This document shows, in pieces, positions 23,431 to 30,355 of a stretch of DNA of 46,853 nucleotides. Made by a program: the position numbers and the translations under genes. The stretch is from Gemmatimonadales bacterium (GTDB lineage: Bacteria > Gemmatimonadota > Gemmatimonadetes > Gemmatimonadales > GWC2-71-9). Under the pieces are notes generated by a model, which worked only from the letters and a program-made list of their open reading frames with translations, was not told the DNA's origin and searched no databases. Numbering within the stretch: the stretch's first letter is position 1; every line of letters begins with the position of its first letter. The stretch covers positions 1 through 46,853 of the forward strand of contig JAICLE010000016.1 in assembly GCA_025927545.1 (NCBI GenBank), written 5' to 3'.

Positions 23431-24083
23431 TGCCGCTTGCCGAGTCGGCCGCGCCGGTCCCGCCCGCGACGACCGGGTTCCCCGTGCGGTCCATGCTCGT
23501 GCTCCTGGTGCTGCTGCTGGCTGCGACCGCGGCTGGAGTGGTGCTGCTCCTGCGTCCGCATCTCGTCTTCACCAACCGGCTCGCCGCGCCGGTACGCCTC
23601 GTCATCGGCGACGCCGCGCCGCGTACGATCGCGGCGGGCGCGAGTGTGCGGCTGGTCGTGCCCCGCCGTCAGACGCTGGTGATGCAATGGGAACTGGTCC
23701 GCCCGCTCTCCGCCGACCGACGGCCGATGGGCGAGGAGGTGCGCGGGTCGTCCGTGCTGCGCGATCCGTCGGGTGCGGTCCGGGTGGTGGCGGGCAGCCG
23801 TACGTCCGACGCCGACTTCTTCGCGCCGCTGGTGACCAACGCCTCGTCCCATCCCCTGCGCGTCACGGTCAACGCCGGGCTGCAGGGAGCGGTGGACTGC
23901 GGCTGCGCCGTGCGACCAGGCACCCGGCGAGTCTTCATCGGGTACTACCGACTGTATCAGAACAGCACCGTCCGGGCCGGGGCGCCGGGCACCGGGGCCG
24001 CGACGTTCCGCGAGCTTGGGCCGCGGGTCACCGCGCCTGACGGGACGGTGGGGCTTCGCTTCGAGGACACCGATCTGCGGTAG
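23430..24083 (+). CDS. Membrane-anchored protein homologous to the kinase's extracytoplasmic domain
   Basis: A 217-residue protein whose ATG overlaps the kinase stop (TGATG). A short cytoplasmic N-terminus and one membrane helix (about residues 21-41) precede an outer domain that aligns by eye with the C-terminal domain of the kinase. Shared features, in order: LVFTNRLAAPVRL versus LVVSNRLTQPIAL, a W-x-L/M-V-R-P element, FxPLV-N, and DCGC followed some 10-12 residues on by GYY. The family is not known to me. Because it lacks a kinase domain it may modulate the kinase by hetero-dimerising, or bind the same ligand independently; both are inference. Confidence 0.7.
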   Translation: MPLAESAAPVPPATTGFPVRSMLVLLVLLLAATAAGVVLLLRPHLVFTNRLAAPVRLVIGDAAPRTIAAGASVRLVVPRRQTLVMQWELVRPLSADRRPMGEEVRGSSVLRDPSGAVRVVAGSRTSDADFFAPLVTNASSHPLRVTVNAGLQGAVDCGCAVRPGTRRVFIGYYRLYQNSTVRAGAPGTGAATFRELGPRVTAPDGTVGLRFEDTDLR

Positions 24084-24090
24084 GCGGCAC

Positions 24091-25281
24091 CTAGTCGCGC
24101 CGCCGCCGGCCGCCGAGCGCGCTTCCGGGCGTCACCGCGGCGAAGCCGTACTTCTGGCGGAGCTGGTCCACGGCGGCGGAGAGATCACGGAGCCGGCGCC
24201 GCGCGTCCGGCTCGAACAGGTCGGCCTCCGCGGCGACGCCGAGATTGGTCGCTGCCACGCCGATCAGGCGAACGCCGCGGTTCCGCCCGCGCACTTCGGC
24301 GAAGGCGGCGCGGAAAAGGTCGCGGGCGGCGGCGTAGAGCTCCGCGTCGAGGTCGGTCGCGGTGTCGAGGGTGTGCCGGCGGGTGACGGTGTGGAAGTCG
24401 TCGTGGCGCAGCTTGAGCGTCACCGTGCGCGCGACGAGATGTTCTTCGCGGAGCTGGCCGGCGACGCGGGCGGTGAGCAGTGAGAGCGCGGCTTCCAGCC
24501 GAACCGGATCGCGCGCGTCGCGCGCGAGGGTTGTTTCCCGGCTCACCGAGCGCGGCAAACGATCGCCGCGCAGGGTAGTGCCGCCGTAGCCGTGCGCCCG
24601 CCGCTTGAGCGTGCGCGCGTCGTCGCCGATCAGCCGCTGCAGCGCGAGTTCCTCCAGGCGCTGCACCTGCCAGACGTCCACCAGGCCCAGGTCGGCCAGC
24701 CGCTCGGCGGTCTTGGGCCCGATGCCCGGCATCGCCCCGAGCGGAAGCCCCGCGAGAAAGCCTTCCTCCCACCCGGCGCGCACCTCCATCAGGCCGCGGG
24801 GCTTGGCGGCGTCCGACGCGAGCTTGGCGATCATGCGGTTGGGGCCGATCCCCACGCTGCAGTCGAGCCCCGTCTCGCGCCGCACCGCATCGCGCAGGCG
24901 CTCGGCGACCGGCAACAGCGAGACCGGGTGCAGCCGCTCGGTACCAGCGAAATCGAGATAGGCCTCGTCCAGCGACGCCATCACCACGGTGGGCGAGAAA
25001 TCCTCGAGCACGCGGCGCACGGCCCGCGAGGCGGTGCGGTAATGGGGGAATGCGCCCTGGAAGAAGGTGGCCTGCGGACAGAGCCGGACCGCCTGCGCGA
25101 TGGGCATCCCCGCGTGGATCCCAAACCGCCGGGCGCCATACGAGGCGGACTGCACCACGCCGCGCTGGTCCCGCCGGCCGCCCACGACGAGCAACTCGAC
25201 CCCGCGGAGCTCGGGGTGCCGCTGGCGGCAGACCTCGACGAAGAAGGCGTCGAGATCGACATGCAGAATGCGCGAGCTCAT
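24091..25281 (-). CDS. dinB: DNA polymerase IV (Y-family)
   Basis: A 396-residue error-prone translesion polymerase. It begins ILHVDLDAFFVEV (first catalytic Asp), carries SLDEAYLDFAGT (catalytic Asp-Glu pair near residue 100), and the helix-hairpin-helix region GLPLGAMPGIGPKTAERL. The little-finger domain follows from about residue 235. An in-frame start 15 codons upstream is possible, but the family N-terminus matches the ATG at 25281. I see no beta-clamp-binding QxxLxLF peptide at the C-terminus, which ends in a basic GGRRRRD tail. No LexA box is evident upstream. Convergent with the preceding gene, 7 bases apart. Confidence 0.93.
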   Translation of the reverse strand: MSSRILHVDLDAFFVEVCRQRHPELRGVELLVVGGRRDQRGVVQSASYGARRFGIHAGMPIAQAVRLCPQATFFQGAFPHYRTASRAVRRVLEDFSPTVVMASLDEAYLDFAGTERLHPVSLLPVAERLRDAVRRETGLDCSVGIGPNRMIAKLASDAAKPRGLMEVRAGWEEGFLAGLPLGAMPGIGPKTAERLADLGLVDVWQVQRLEELALQRLIGDDARTLKRRAHGYGGTTLRGDRLPRSVSRETTLARDARDPVRLEAALSLLTARVAGQLREEHLVARTVTLKLRHDDFHTVTRRHTLDTATDLDAELYAAARDLFRAAFAEVRGRNRGVRLIGVAATNLGVAAEADLFEPDARRRLRDLSAAVDQLRQKYGFAAVTPGSALGGRRRRD

Positions 25282-25381
25282 GCGGAAAGGTACACGCGTC
25301 GCCCAGTACCGTCCGCGGCCGGGCACGCTAGCTTACGGGCTCGCCCCACGCTCGCTCTCCGCAGGAAAGGATCGCCACCCG

Positions 25382-26266
25382 ATGCACGTCGGCTTTCTCG
25401 GCCTGGGGGCCATCGGCGCGCCCATGGCCGCTCGCCTGGCTCGCCGCGGACCGCTCACCGTCTGGAACCGCACCGCGGCGCGCGCCACGGAGTTCGTCGC
25501 GCGGCACGGCGGCGTCGCGGCCCCCTCCGCGCGCGACGCCGCGGCGGCGGACGTCGTGATCACCTGCCTCAGCACCTCCGCGGATGTCGCCGCGCTGCTC
25601 GAGGGACCGGACGGGATCCTGGCCGGGCTCCGGCCCGGCGCGCTGTTCCTCGACTGTACCTCGGGCGATCCCGCGACCTCGCGCGCGATCGCCGCCCGGC
25701 TCGCCGAGCGCGGTGTGGCGTTCGCCGACGCGCCGGTGAGCGGCGGGACCAACGGCGCCGAGGCGGGCACGCTCACCGTGATGGTCGGCGGCAGCGCGGA
25801 GGCTTTCGCCCGCGCACGGCCGGTGCTCGCGGCGTTCGGCGCGCGGATCGAGCACGTCGGCCCGGTGGGCGCGGGCGACGCGCTCAAGGCGGTCAACAAC
25901 GCCCTACTCGCCGTCAATATTCTGGCGGTGGCGGAGGGGCTGGCGGCGCTGATGAAGGCGGGCGTCGCGCCGCGCACCGCGCTCGACGTGGTGAACGCCT
26001 CCAGCGGGCGCTCGTTCGTGAGTGAGGTGCTGGTGCCGGAGCGGGTGCTGACGGGCGCGTGGCCCCGGACGTTCCGGCTGGCCCTGCTCGACAAGGACGT
26101 GGGGATCGCTACCCGCCTCCTGGGCCAGACCGGCGTGCCCGGACCGGTGCTCGAGCTGACGAGCGCGCTCCTCCGCGCCGCGCGGGCCGAGCTGGGCGAG
26201 GCGGCCGACTATCTCGACCCCATCCGCATCAGCGAGCGGCACGCCGGCGTAGAGCTCCGCGGCTGA
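25382..26266 (+). CDS. NAD(P)-dependent beta-hydroxyacid dehydrogenase (3-hydroxyisobutyrate dehydrogenase family)
   Basis: A 294-residue oxidoreductase. The N-terminal Rossmann domain starts HVGFLGLGAIGAPMAARLA, the substrate-binding motif DAPVSGGTNGAEAGTL lies near residue 120, and the catalytic Lys is in GDALKAVNNALLAVN near residue 170. The C-terminal helical domain provides the dimer interface. The same family includes 3-hydroxyisobutyrate, tartronate semialdehyde, 6-phosphogluconate-like and succinic semialdehyde (GLYR) reductases; the exact substrate cannot be decided from sequence. The ATG at 25382 has AGGAAAGG upstream and fits the family start. Confidence 0.85.
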   Translation: MHVGFLGLGAIGAPMAARLARRGPLTVWNRTAARATEFVARHGGVAAPSARDAAAADVVITCLSTSADVAALLEGPDGILAGLRPGALFLDCTSGDPATSRAIAARLAERGVAFADAPVSGGTNGAEAGTLTVMVGGSAEAFARARPVLAAFGARIEHVGPVGAGDALKAVNNALLAVNILAVAEGLAALMKAGVAPRTALDVVNASSGRSFVSEVLVPERVLTGAWPRTFRLALLDKDVGIATRLLGQTGVPGPVLELTSALLRAARAELGEAADYLDPIRISERHAGVELRG

Positions 26267-26326
26267 TGCCACTTGCCGTGCTGCCCGCGTGTCCTCAGTT
26301 TCCGGCGACCCAAACGAACAGAGCGC

Positions 26327-26785
26327 ATGAGTGACTGGGGTATCACCACCAAGGTGCCCGCCGAGGTCATGCTGGTCGAAGGCATCGTTCTCTCGGGCGA
26401 CCTTCACCTGTACGCCCGGCCCACGTATCCGCCGGGCCCCGAGACCCCGCTCGAGATGCTCAACCGTGAGGACGCCTTCTTCGCGCTCACGCTGGACGGC
26501 GGCGTCACCTTCCTCCCGAAGACGCAGGTGGTCGTGGTCTCCTGCCGAGACCAGGCGCCGCTGACCGACCCCGACCGCGTCTCGGCCGCCCGGCTCATCG
26601 AGCTGGAGGTGGTGGTGCAGGGGGGTGCGGAGTTCCGCGGCCATGCCGCGCTCGAGTTGCCGCCTTCCCGCGGCCGGACGCTCGACTACCTCAACGGCCC
26701 GGGCATCTTCTTTGCCCTCGGTGCCGACGACGTGAGCTGGTACATCAACAAGTCCCGCGTGCGTCTGGCTCGCCCCCTCGACTGA
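26327..26785 (+). CDS. Conserved hypothetical protein upstream of the PilT-like ATPase
   Basis: A 152-residue soluble protein with no signal peptide or membrane helix. It reads as a mixed alpha/beta domain: KVPAEVMLVEGIVLSGDLHLY at the start, LEMLNREDAFFALTLDGGVTFLPKTQVVVV in the middle, and a C-terminal YLNGPGIFFALGADDVSWYINKSRVRL. The ATG at 26327 is chosen over an in-frame start at 26273 because the extra residues look non-coding. It is 16 bases upstream of the PilT-like gene and probably co-expressed with it, so a role connected with pilus or surface machinery is possible. I do not recognise the family. Confidence 0.65.
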   Translation: MSDWGITTKVPAEVMLVEGIVLSGDLHLYARPTYPPGPETPLEMLNREDAFFALTLDGGVTFLPKTQVVVVSCRDQAPLTDPDRVSAARLIELEVVVQGGAEFRGHAALELPPSRGRTLDYLNGPGIFFALGADDVSWYINKSRVRLARPLD

Positions 26786-26801
26786 ACTGCTGAGACTGCC
26801 T

Positions 26802-28277
26802 GTGGCCCGGCTCGACCGATTGATCCAGGTGTTGCACGAGCAGCGCGCGGACGCGCTCCGACTCGCCGTGGGCAAGCCCGCGGCTCTCGTCGCCAACGGC
26901 TCCGCGCGCCCGCTCACCCGCGATCCACTGACCGACGTGCAGATCCTTGCGCTGGTCCGCGAGGTGGCCGATCCGGCGGCCGCCCTCCGGCTCGGGGGCC
27001 CGGAGCCGGTGAGCTTCCCGTATCGCGCGCCGAGCGGCGCGGTAACGATCGCGCTTACGCCGGGTGCCGGTGCGCTCGTCGAAGTGCGAGCGGCCCCCGG
27101 GGCTGCCGGCACGCCGGGCGCCGCGCCGGCAACCCCGGGGGCCGACGGCCGGAGCGCCGCGGAGCTGGCCGACGCGCACGCCACCGCGCGCGCCGCGCTG
27201 GAGGAGCTCTTCCGCGTGCTGGTCGAGGCCGGAGCATCGGACCTGCACCTCCGCACGGGCGAGCCGCCGCTCCTGCGGCATCACGGCGAGCTGGTGCGGC
27301 AGGACCGCCCCGCGCTCGGCGCCGAGCAGCTCGAGGCCATGCTGTACAGCATCATGAGTCCGCGCGAACTGGGCGAGTTCCGGGAGACGGGCGACACCGA
27401 CTGGGCCTATGAGATCGAGGGACTCTCGCGCTTCCGCTGCAACGCGGGGCGCGACCGGCACGGCCCGATGGCGGTCTTCCGCGTGATTCCCACCACGCTG
27501 CTCACCGCCGACGACATGGGCCTGAGCCGCGAGGTGCAGAACCTCTGCTACCTCACCAAGGGTCTGGTCGTCGTGACCGGGCCCACCGGTTCGGGGAAGA
27601 GCACCACGCTCGCGGCACTGGTGGACCTGATCAACCGGACGCGCACCGACCACATCATCACGATCGAAGACCCGATCGAGTTCGTGCACCAGAGCAAGAA
27701 GTGCCTGGTGACCCAACGCCAGGTCGCGGTGCACACCCGCTCGTTCAAGCACGCGCTTCGGGCGGCCCTCCGCGAGGACCCCGACATCATCCTGGTCGGC
27801 GAGATGCGCGACCTCGAAACCGTCTCCATCGCCATCGAGACCGCCGAGACGGGCCACCTCGTGTTCGGGACGCTGCATACGACCACGGCATCCTCCACCA
27901 TCGACCGCATCATCGACCAGTTCCCGCCCGACCGGCAGGCGCAGGTCCGGGTGATGCTGTCGGAGTCGCTCCGCGGGGTCATCGCCCAGACGCTCTGCAA
28001 GAAAATAGGCGGCGGGCGGGTGGCGGCGCGGGAGATCCTGCTCTCCATTCCGGCCGTGGCGAACCTGATCCGGGAAGGGAAGACGTTCCAGATCCCCTCG
28101 ATCATGCAGACCAACCGCAAGGCCGGCATGGTGACCCTCAACGACGCGTTGATGGAGCTGGTGGACGGGAAACAGGTGGAGCCGAGGGAGGCCTACATGA
28201 AGGCCGTCGAGAAGGCCGGGTTCGCCGCGGCCCTCAAGGCGAAGCGGTATGACGTTTCCTTCCTCGGCGAGGGATGA
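26802..28277 (+). CDS. PilT/PilU-type hexameric ATPase with duplicated N-terminal domain
   Basis: A 491-residue secretion/pilus motor ATPase. Residues about 130-480 are PilT-like: the N2 domain (LEELFRVLVEAGASDLHLRTGEPP), Walker A GPTGSGKSTT, Asp box TIEDPIEFVH, Walker B REDPDIILVGEMRD, the His box ETGHLVFGTLHTTTA, and SIPAVANLIREGKTFQI as in retraction ATPases. PilT is normally about 350 residues. The first ~100 residues here (LDRLIQVLHEQRADALRLAVGKP) appear to be a second, degenerate N2-like domain joined by an Ala/Pro/Gly linker. GTG start. No pilB or pilC is in the window. It overlaps the next gene by 29 bases. Confidence 0.85.
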   Translation: MARLDRLIQVLHEQRADALRLAVGKPAALVANGSARPLTRDPLTDVQILALVREVADPAAALRLGGPEPVSFPYRAPSGAVTIALTPGAGALVEVRAAPGAAGTPGAAPATPGADGRSAAELADAHATARAALEELFRVLVEAGASDLHLRTGEPPLLRHHGELVRQDRPALGAEQLEAMLYSIMSPRELGEFRETGDTDWAYEIEGLSRFRCNAGRDRHGPMAVFRVIPTTLLTADDMGLSREVQNLCYLTKGLVVVTGPTGSGKSTTLAALVDLINRTRTDHIITIEDPIEFVHQSKKCLVTQRQVAVHTRSFKHALRAALREDPDIILVGEMRDLETVSIAIETAETGHLVFGTLHTTTASSTIDRIIDQFPPDRQAQVRVMLSESLRGVIAQTLCKKIGGGRVAAREILLSIPAVANLIREGKTFQIPSIMQTNRKAGMVTLNDALMELVDGKQVEPREAYMKAVEKAGFAAALKAKRYDVSFLGEG

Positions 28278-29064
28278 GGCAGGGCGGCACTCGCCCGCGA
28301 CGTCACCCATTCTGGTGCTGGTCAATCCGCAGGACGTGGTCAACATCGCGAGCGCGGTGCGCATCGCGAAGAACTTCGGGATCGAGCGGATGCGGCTGGT
28401 CGATCCCGAGGTGTTCGATCCCTGGCGCATCGAGGGAATCGCACACAACACCGCGGAGTTCGTCGCCCGGATCGAGCTGCTGCCCTCGCTCGCGGCTGCC
28501 GTCGCCGACTGCGTCTCGACCTTCGTGCTGACCGGCCGCGAGCGCGCGGCCAAGCGGCGGACGCTCCGGCCCCGCGAGGCCGCGGCCGAGCTGGTGCGGG
28601 ACCTCGCCGACGGCCCGGTGGCGATCGTCGCCGGCCGCGAGGACAGCGGACTCACCAACGCCGAGCTCGACCTCTGCCGCACGGTCGTCACCATCGCGAC
28701 CGACCCGCGGCATCCTTCGCTCAACCTGGCCCAGGCCGTGGCGATCATGGGCTACGAGACGTGGAACGCGCGCGGTGGCGAGGCGCTCCCGCTGAAGCCG
28801 CCGCGCCGCGAGGCCGCTCCGGCCACCTCCGGCCAGCTCGAGGCACTCTTCGCCGACTGGCACCGGGCGCTCTGGGCCATCGACTTCTTCAAGACCCGCC
28901 GTTCGGAGAGCGTGATGCGCTCGTTTCGCGAGATCGTCTTCCGGGCCGAGCTCGACGGCCGCGAGGCCTCCCTGGTGCGCGCGATGGGTATCGAAGTGGT
29001 GCGCTACCTCGAGCGCGCCGGCGCGCCGCTCGCGGGCGTGCCCCCCGCGCCCGAGGAGGAGTGA
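28249..29064 (+). CDS. TrmJ-like SPOUT RNA 2'-O-methyltransferase
   Basis: A 271-residue S-adenosylmethionine-dependent methyltransferase of the SpoU/TrmH superfamily. Motif 1 is PILVLVNPQDVVNIASAVRIAKNFG (residues 20-44), motif 2 VAIVAGREDSGLTNAEL (near 125), and motif 3 HPSLNLAQAVAIMGYE (near 158), the knot that binds SAM. The C-terminal ~90 residues form a helical domain like that of TrmJ, which methylates position 32 of tRNA. The first ~19 residues, overlapping the pilT-like gene, are not part of the domain, and a slightly later start is possible. The stop overlaps the next ATG (TGATG). Confidence 0.82.
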   Translation: MTFPSSARDEAGRHSPATSPILVLVNPQDVVNIASAVRIAKNFGIERMRLVDPEVFDPWRIEGIAHNTAEFVARIELLPSLAAAVADCVSTFVLTGRERAAKRRTLRPREAAAELVRDLADGPVAIVAGREDSGLTNAELDLCRTVVTIATDPRHPSLNLAQAVAIMGYETWNARGGEALPLKPPRREAAPATSGQLEALFADWHRALWAIDFFKTRRSESVMRSFREIVFRAELDGREASLVRAMGIEVVRYLERAGAPLAGVPPAPEEE

Positions 29065-29588
29065 TGAGCGTGGGCCGATCGAACGCCTACTGGGCCGCCA
29101 ACCGCTACGCCGACGAGGCGGAGCAGCCCGCCGCCACCGCGCCGCTCACCGATCTCCCTGCCGCGCCGGCCGGCCGATTCGGGGCGCTCCGCACCGGGCT
29201 CCTTGGCCTCGCCGGTGTGGGCGAGGTGGTGCGCTTCATGGGAAGTTCCTGGCGCTGGGCCTGGGAGTACAGCGTGGGCAGCCGCAAGCTGTGCTGGATC
29301 CACGTCGTGGGAAAGGCGCTGTCGGTCACGTTCACCATGACCGAGGCGGAGGAGGACCGGCTGCGCCGCGCCGGGCGCGTGCCGGCCAACATGGCGCGCG
29401 CGATCGCGGAGGCGCAGCGTACCGGGCCGGTGCGCTGGTGCTGGCTGCCGCTGGATGACCGCCGTGCCGTGGACGGATTCCTCCGCCTCGCGGCCCGGAA
29501 AGCCGAGTGGCTGGCCGAGCGGCCGACGCCGCATCGCGCGCCGCGGGCGCGCCCCGTGGCGGCGGAGGAGTCGGACGATTCCGAGTAG
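29064..29588 (+). CDS. DUF3788-like protein
   Basis: A 174-residue protein without a signal peptide or membrane helix. Residues about 55-155 resemble the DUF3788 pattern: WAWEYSVGSRKLCWIHVVGKALSVTFTM, then VPANMARAIAEAQRTGPVRW, then DDRRAVDGFLRLAARKAEWL. The N-terminal ~40 residues are Ala/Pro-rich and probably disordered; the C-terminus is Arg/Pro- then Asp/Glu-rich. The ATG overlaps the TrmJ-like stop and is preceded by GAGGAGGAG, a strong ribosome binding site. The biochemical role of the family is unknown to me. Confidence 0.6.
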   Translation: MSVGRSNAYWAANRYADEAEQPAATAPLTDLPAAPAGRFGALRTGLLGLAGVGEVVRFMGSSWRWAWEYSVGSRKLCWIHVVGKALSVTFTMTEAEEDRLRRAGRVPANMARAIAEAQRTGPVRWCWLPLDDRRAVDGFLRLAARKAEWLAERPTPHRAPRARPVAAEESDDSE

Positions 29589-29615
29589 CGCAGTCGGAAT
29601 ATCCCCCCGCTCGGG

Positions 29616-29643
29616 TTGTGCAATCGAAAGCGCTGCATATCAT
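29616..29643 (+). promoter_or_regulatory. Candidate promoter of the alternative complex III operon
   Basis: TTGTGC (29616-29621), a 16-base spacer, and TATCAT (29638-29643; five of six consensus bases) lie about 100 bases before actA in the 155-bp gap 29589-29743. The -35 is weak (three of six). The remainder of the gap shows no other clear signal. Confidence 0.4.
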
Positions 29644-29743
29644 TCGGCGCGCTCTCGGCCCGAGGGCGTTGTTCTGCAGACGCGAGCAAGTGAATGATTT
29701 CACGAGCGACTTCCGGCAGCGCTTCTCACTCCGCGGTGGATCG

Positions 29744-30337
29744 ATGATGCGTACGTTGGCTTTCGTGCTCGGCGGCGTCGGAGCTGCCGGACTCGCGGCC
29801 GTCCTGGCGATCAGCGGCACCCCGACCCAGGCGCAGCAGCAGGCCAAGGCCACCGCCGATTCGACCACGGCGCCCGCGATCGTCGATACCGGCTCACTCA
29901 AGGGCCCTCGCCAGCCGATCTTCTTCCGCCACGACATCCATGCCGGGCAGCTCAAGATGCAATGTCAGTATTGCCACTACTCGGTGGCGGTCTCGACCGA
30001 GCCCGGCATTCCCTCCATGCAGACCTGCATGGGCTGCCATCTGGTCGTGTCGGGGAGCGACAGCTCGGCCAAGACGGAGATCAAGAAGGTGCGCGACGCG
30101 TGGAACGCCAAGCAGCCGGTGGAGTGGGTGCGCGTCCACTTCCTGGCGCGCCACGCGCACTTCCCGCACCAGCGCCACATCAAGGCCCTCGGCCCCAGTG
30201 CCTGCACCACCTGCCACGGCGACGTGGCCCGCATGCCCCAGGTATTCAAGGTGAACAACGTGAATAACATGGGATTCTGCGTCACCTGTCATCTCGAGCG
30301 GAACGTGTCGCGAGACTGCTCGGTGTGCCACTACTAG
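29744..30337 (+). CDS. actA: Alternative complex III subunit A, pentaheme cytochrome c
   Basis: A 197-residue exported or membrane-anchored cytochrome with an N-terminal hydrophobic segment (residues 3-25) and five CxxCH haem c sites: CQYCH, CMGCH, CTTCH, CVTCH and CSVCH, the last at the extreme C-terminus. Additional His residues (FRHDIHAG, HFPHQRHIK) can act as distal ligands. Five haems and position before actB match ActA of the quinol-oxidising alternative complex III, where it passes electrons to soluble acceptors. The ATG at 29744 (or 29747) immediately precedes the signal segment; an opening further upstream overlaps the previous gene and is rejected. Confidence 0.9.
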   Translation: MMRTLAFVLGGVGAAGLAAVLAISGTPTQAQQQAKATADSTTAPAIVDTGSLKGPRQPIFFRHDIHAGQLKMQCQYCHYSVAVSTEPGIPSMQTCMGCHLVVSGSDSSAKTEIKKVRDAWNAKQPVEWVRVHFLARHAHFPHQRHIKALGPSACTTCHGDVARMPQVFKVNNVNNMGFCVTCHLERNVSRDCSVCHY

Positions 30338-30355
30338 TACCGGCGAGGAATCGTG

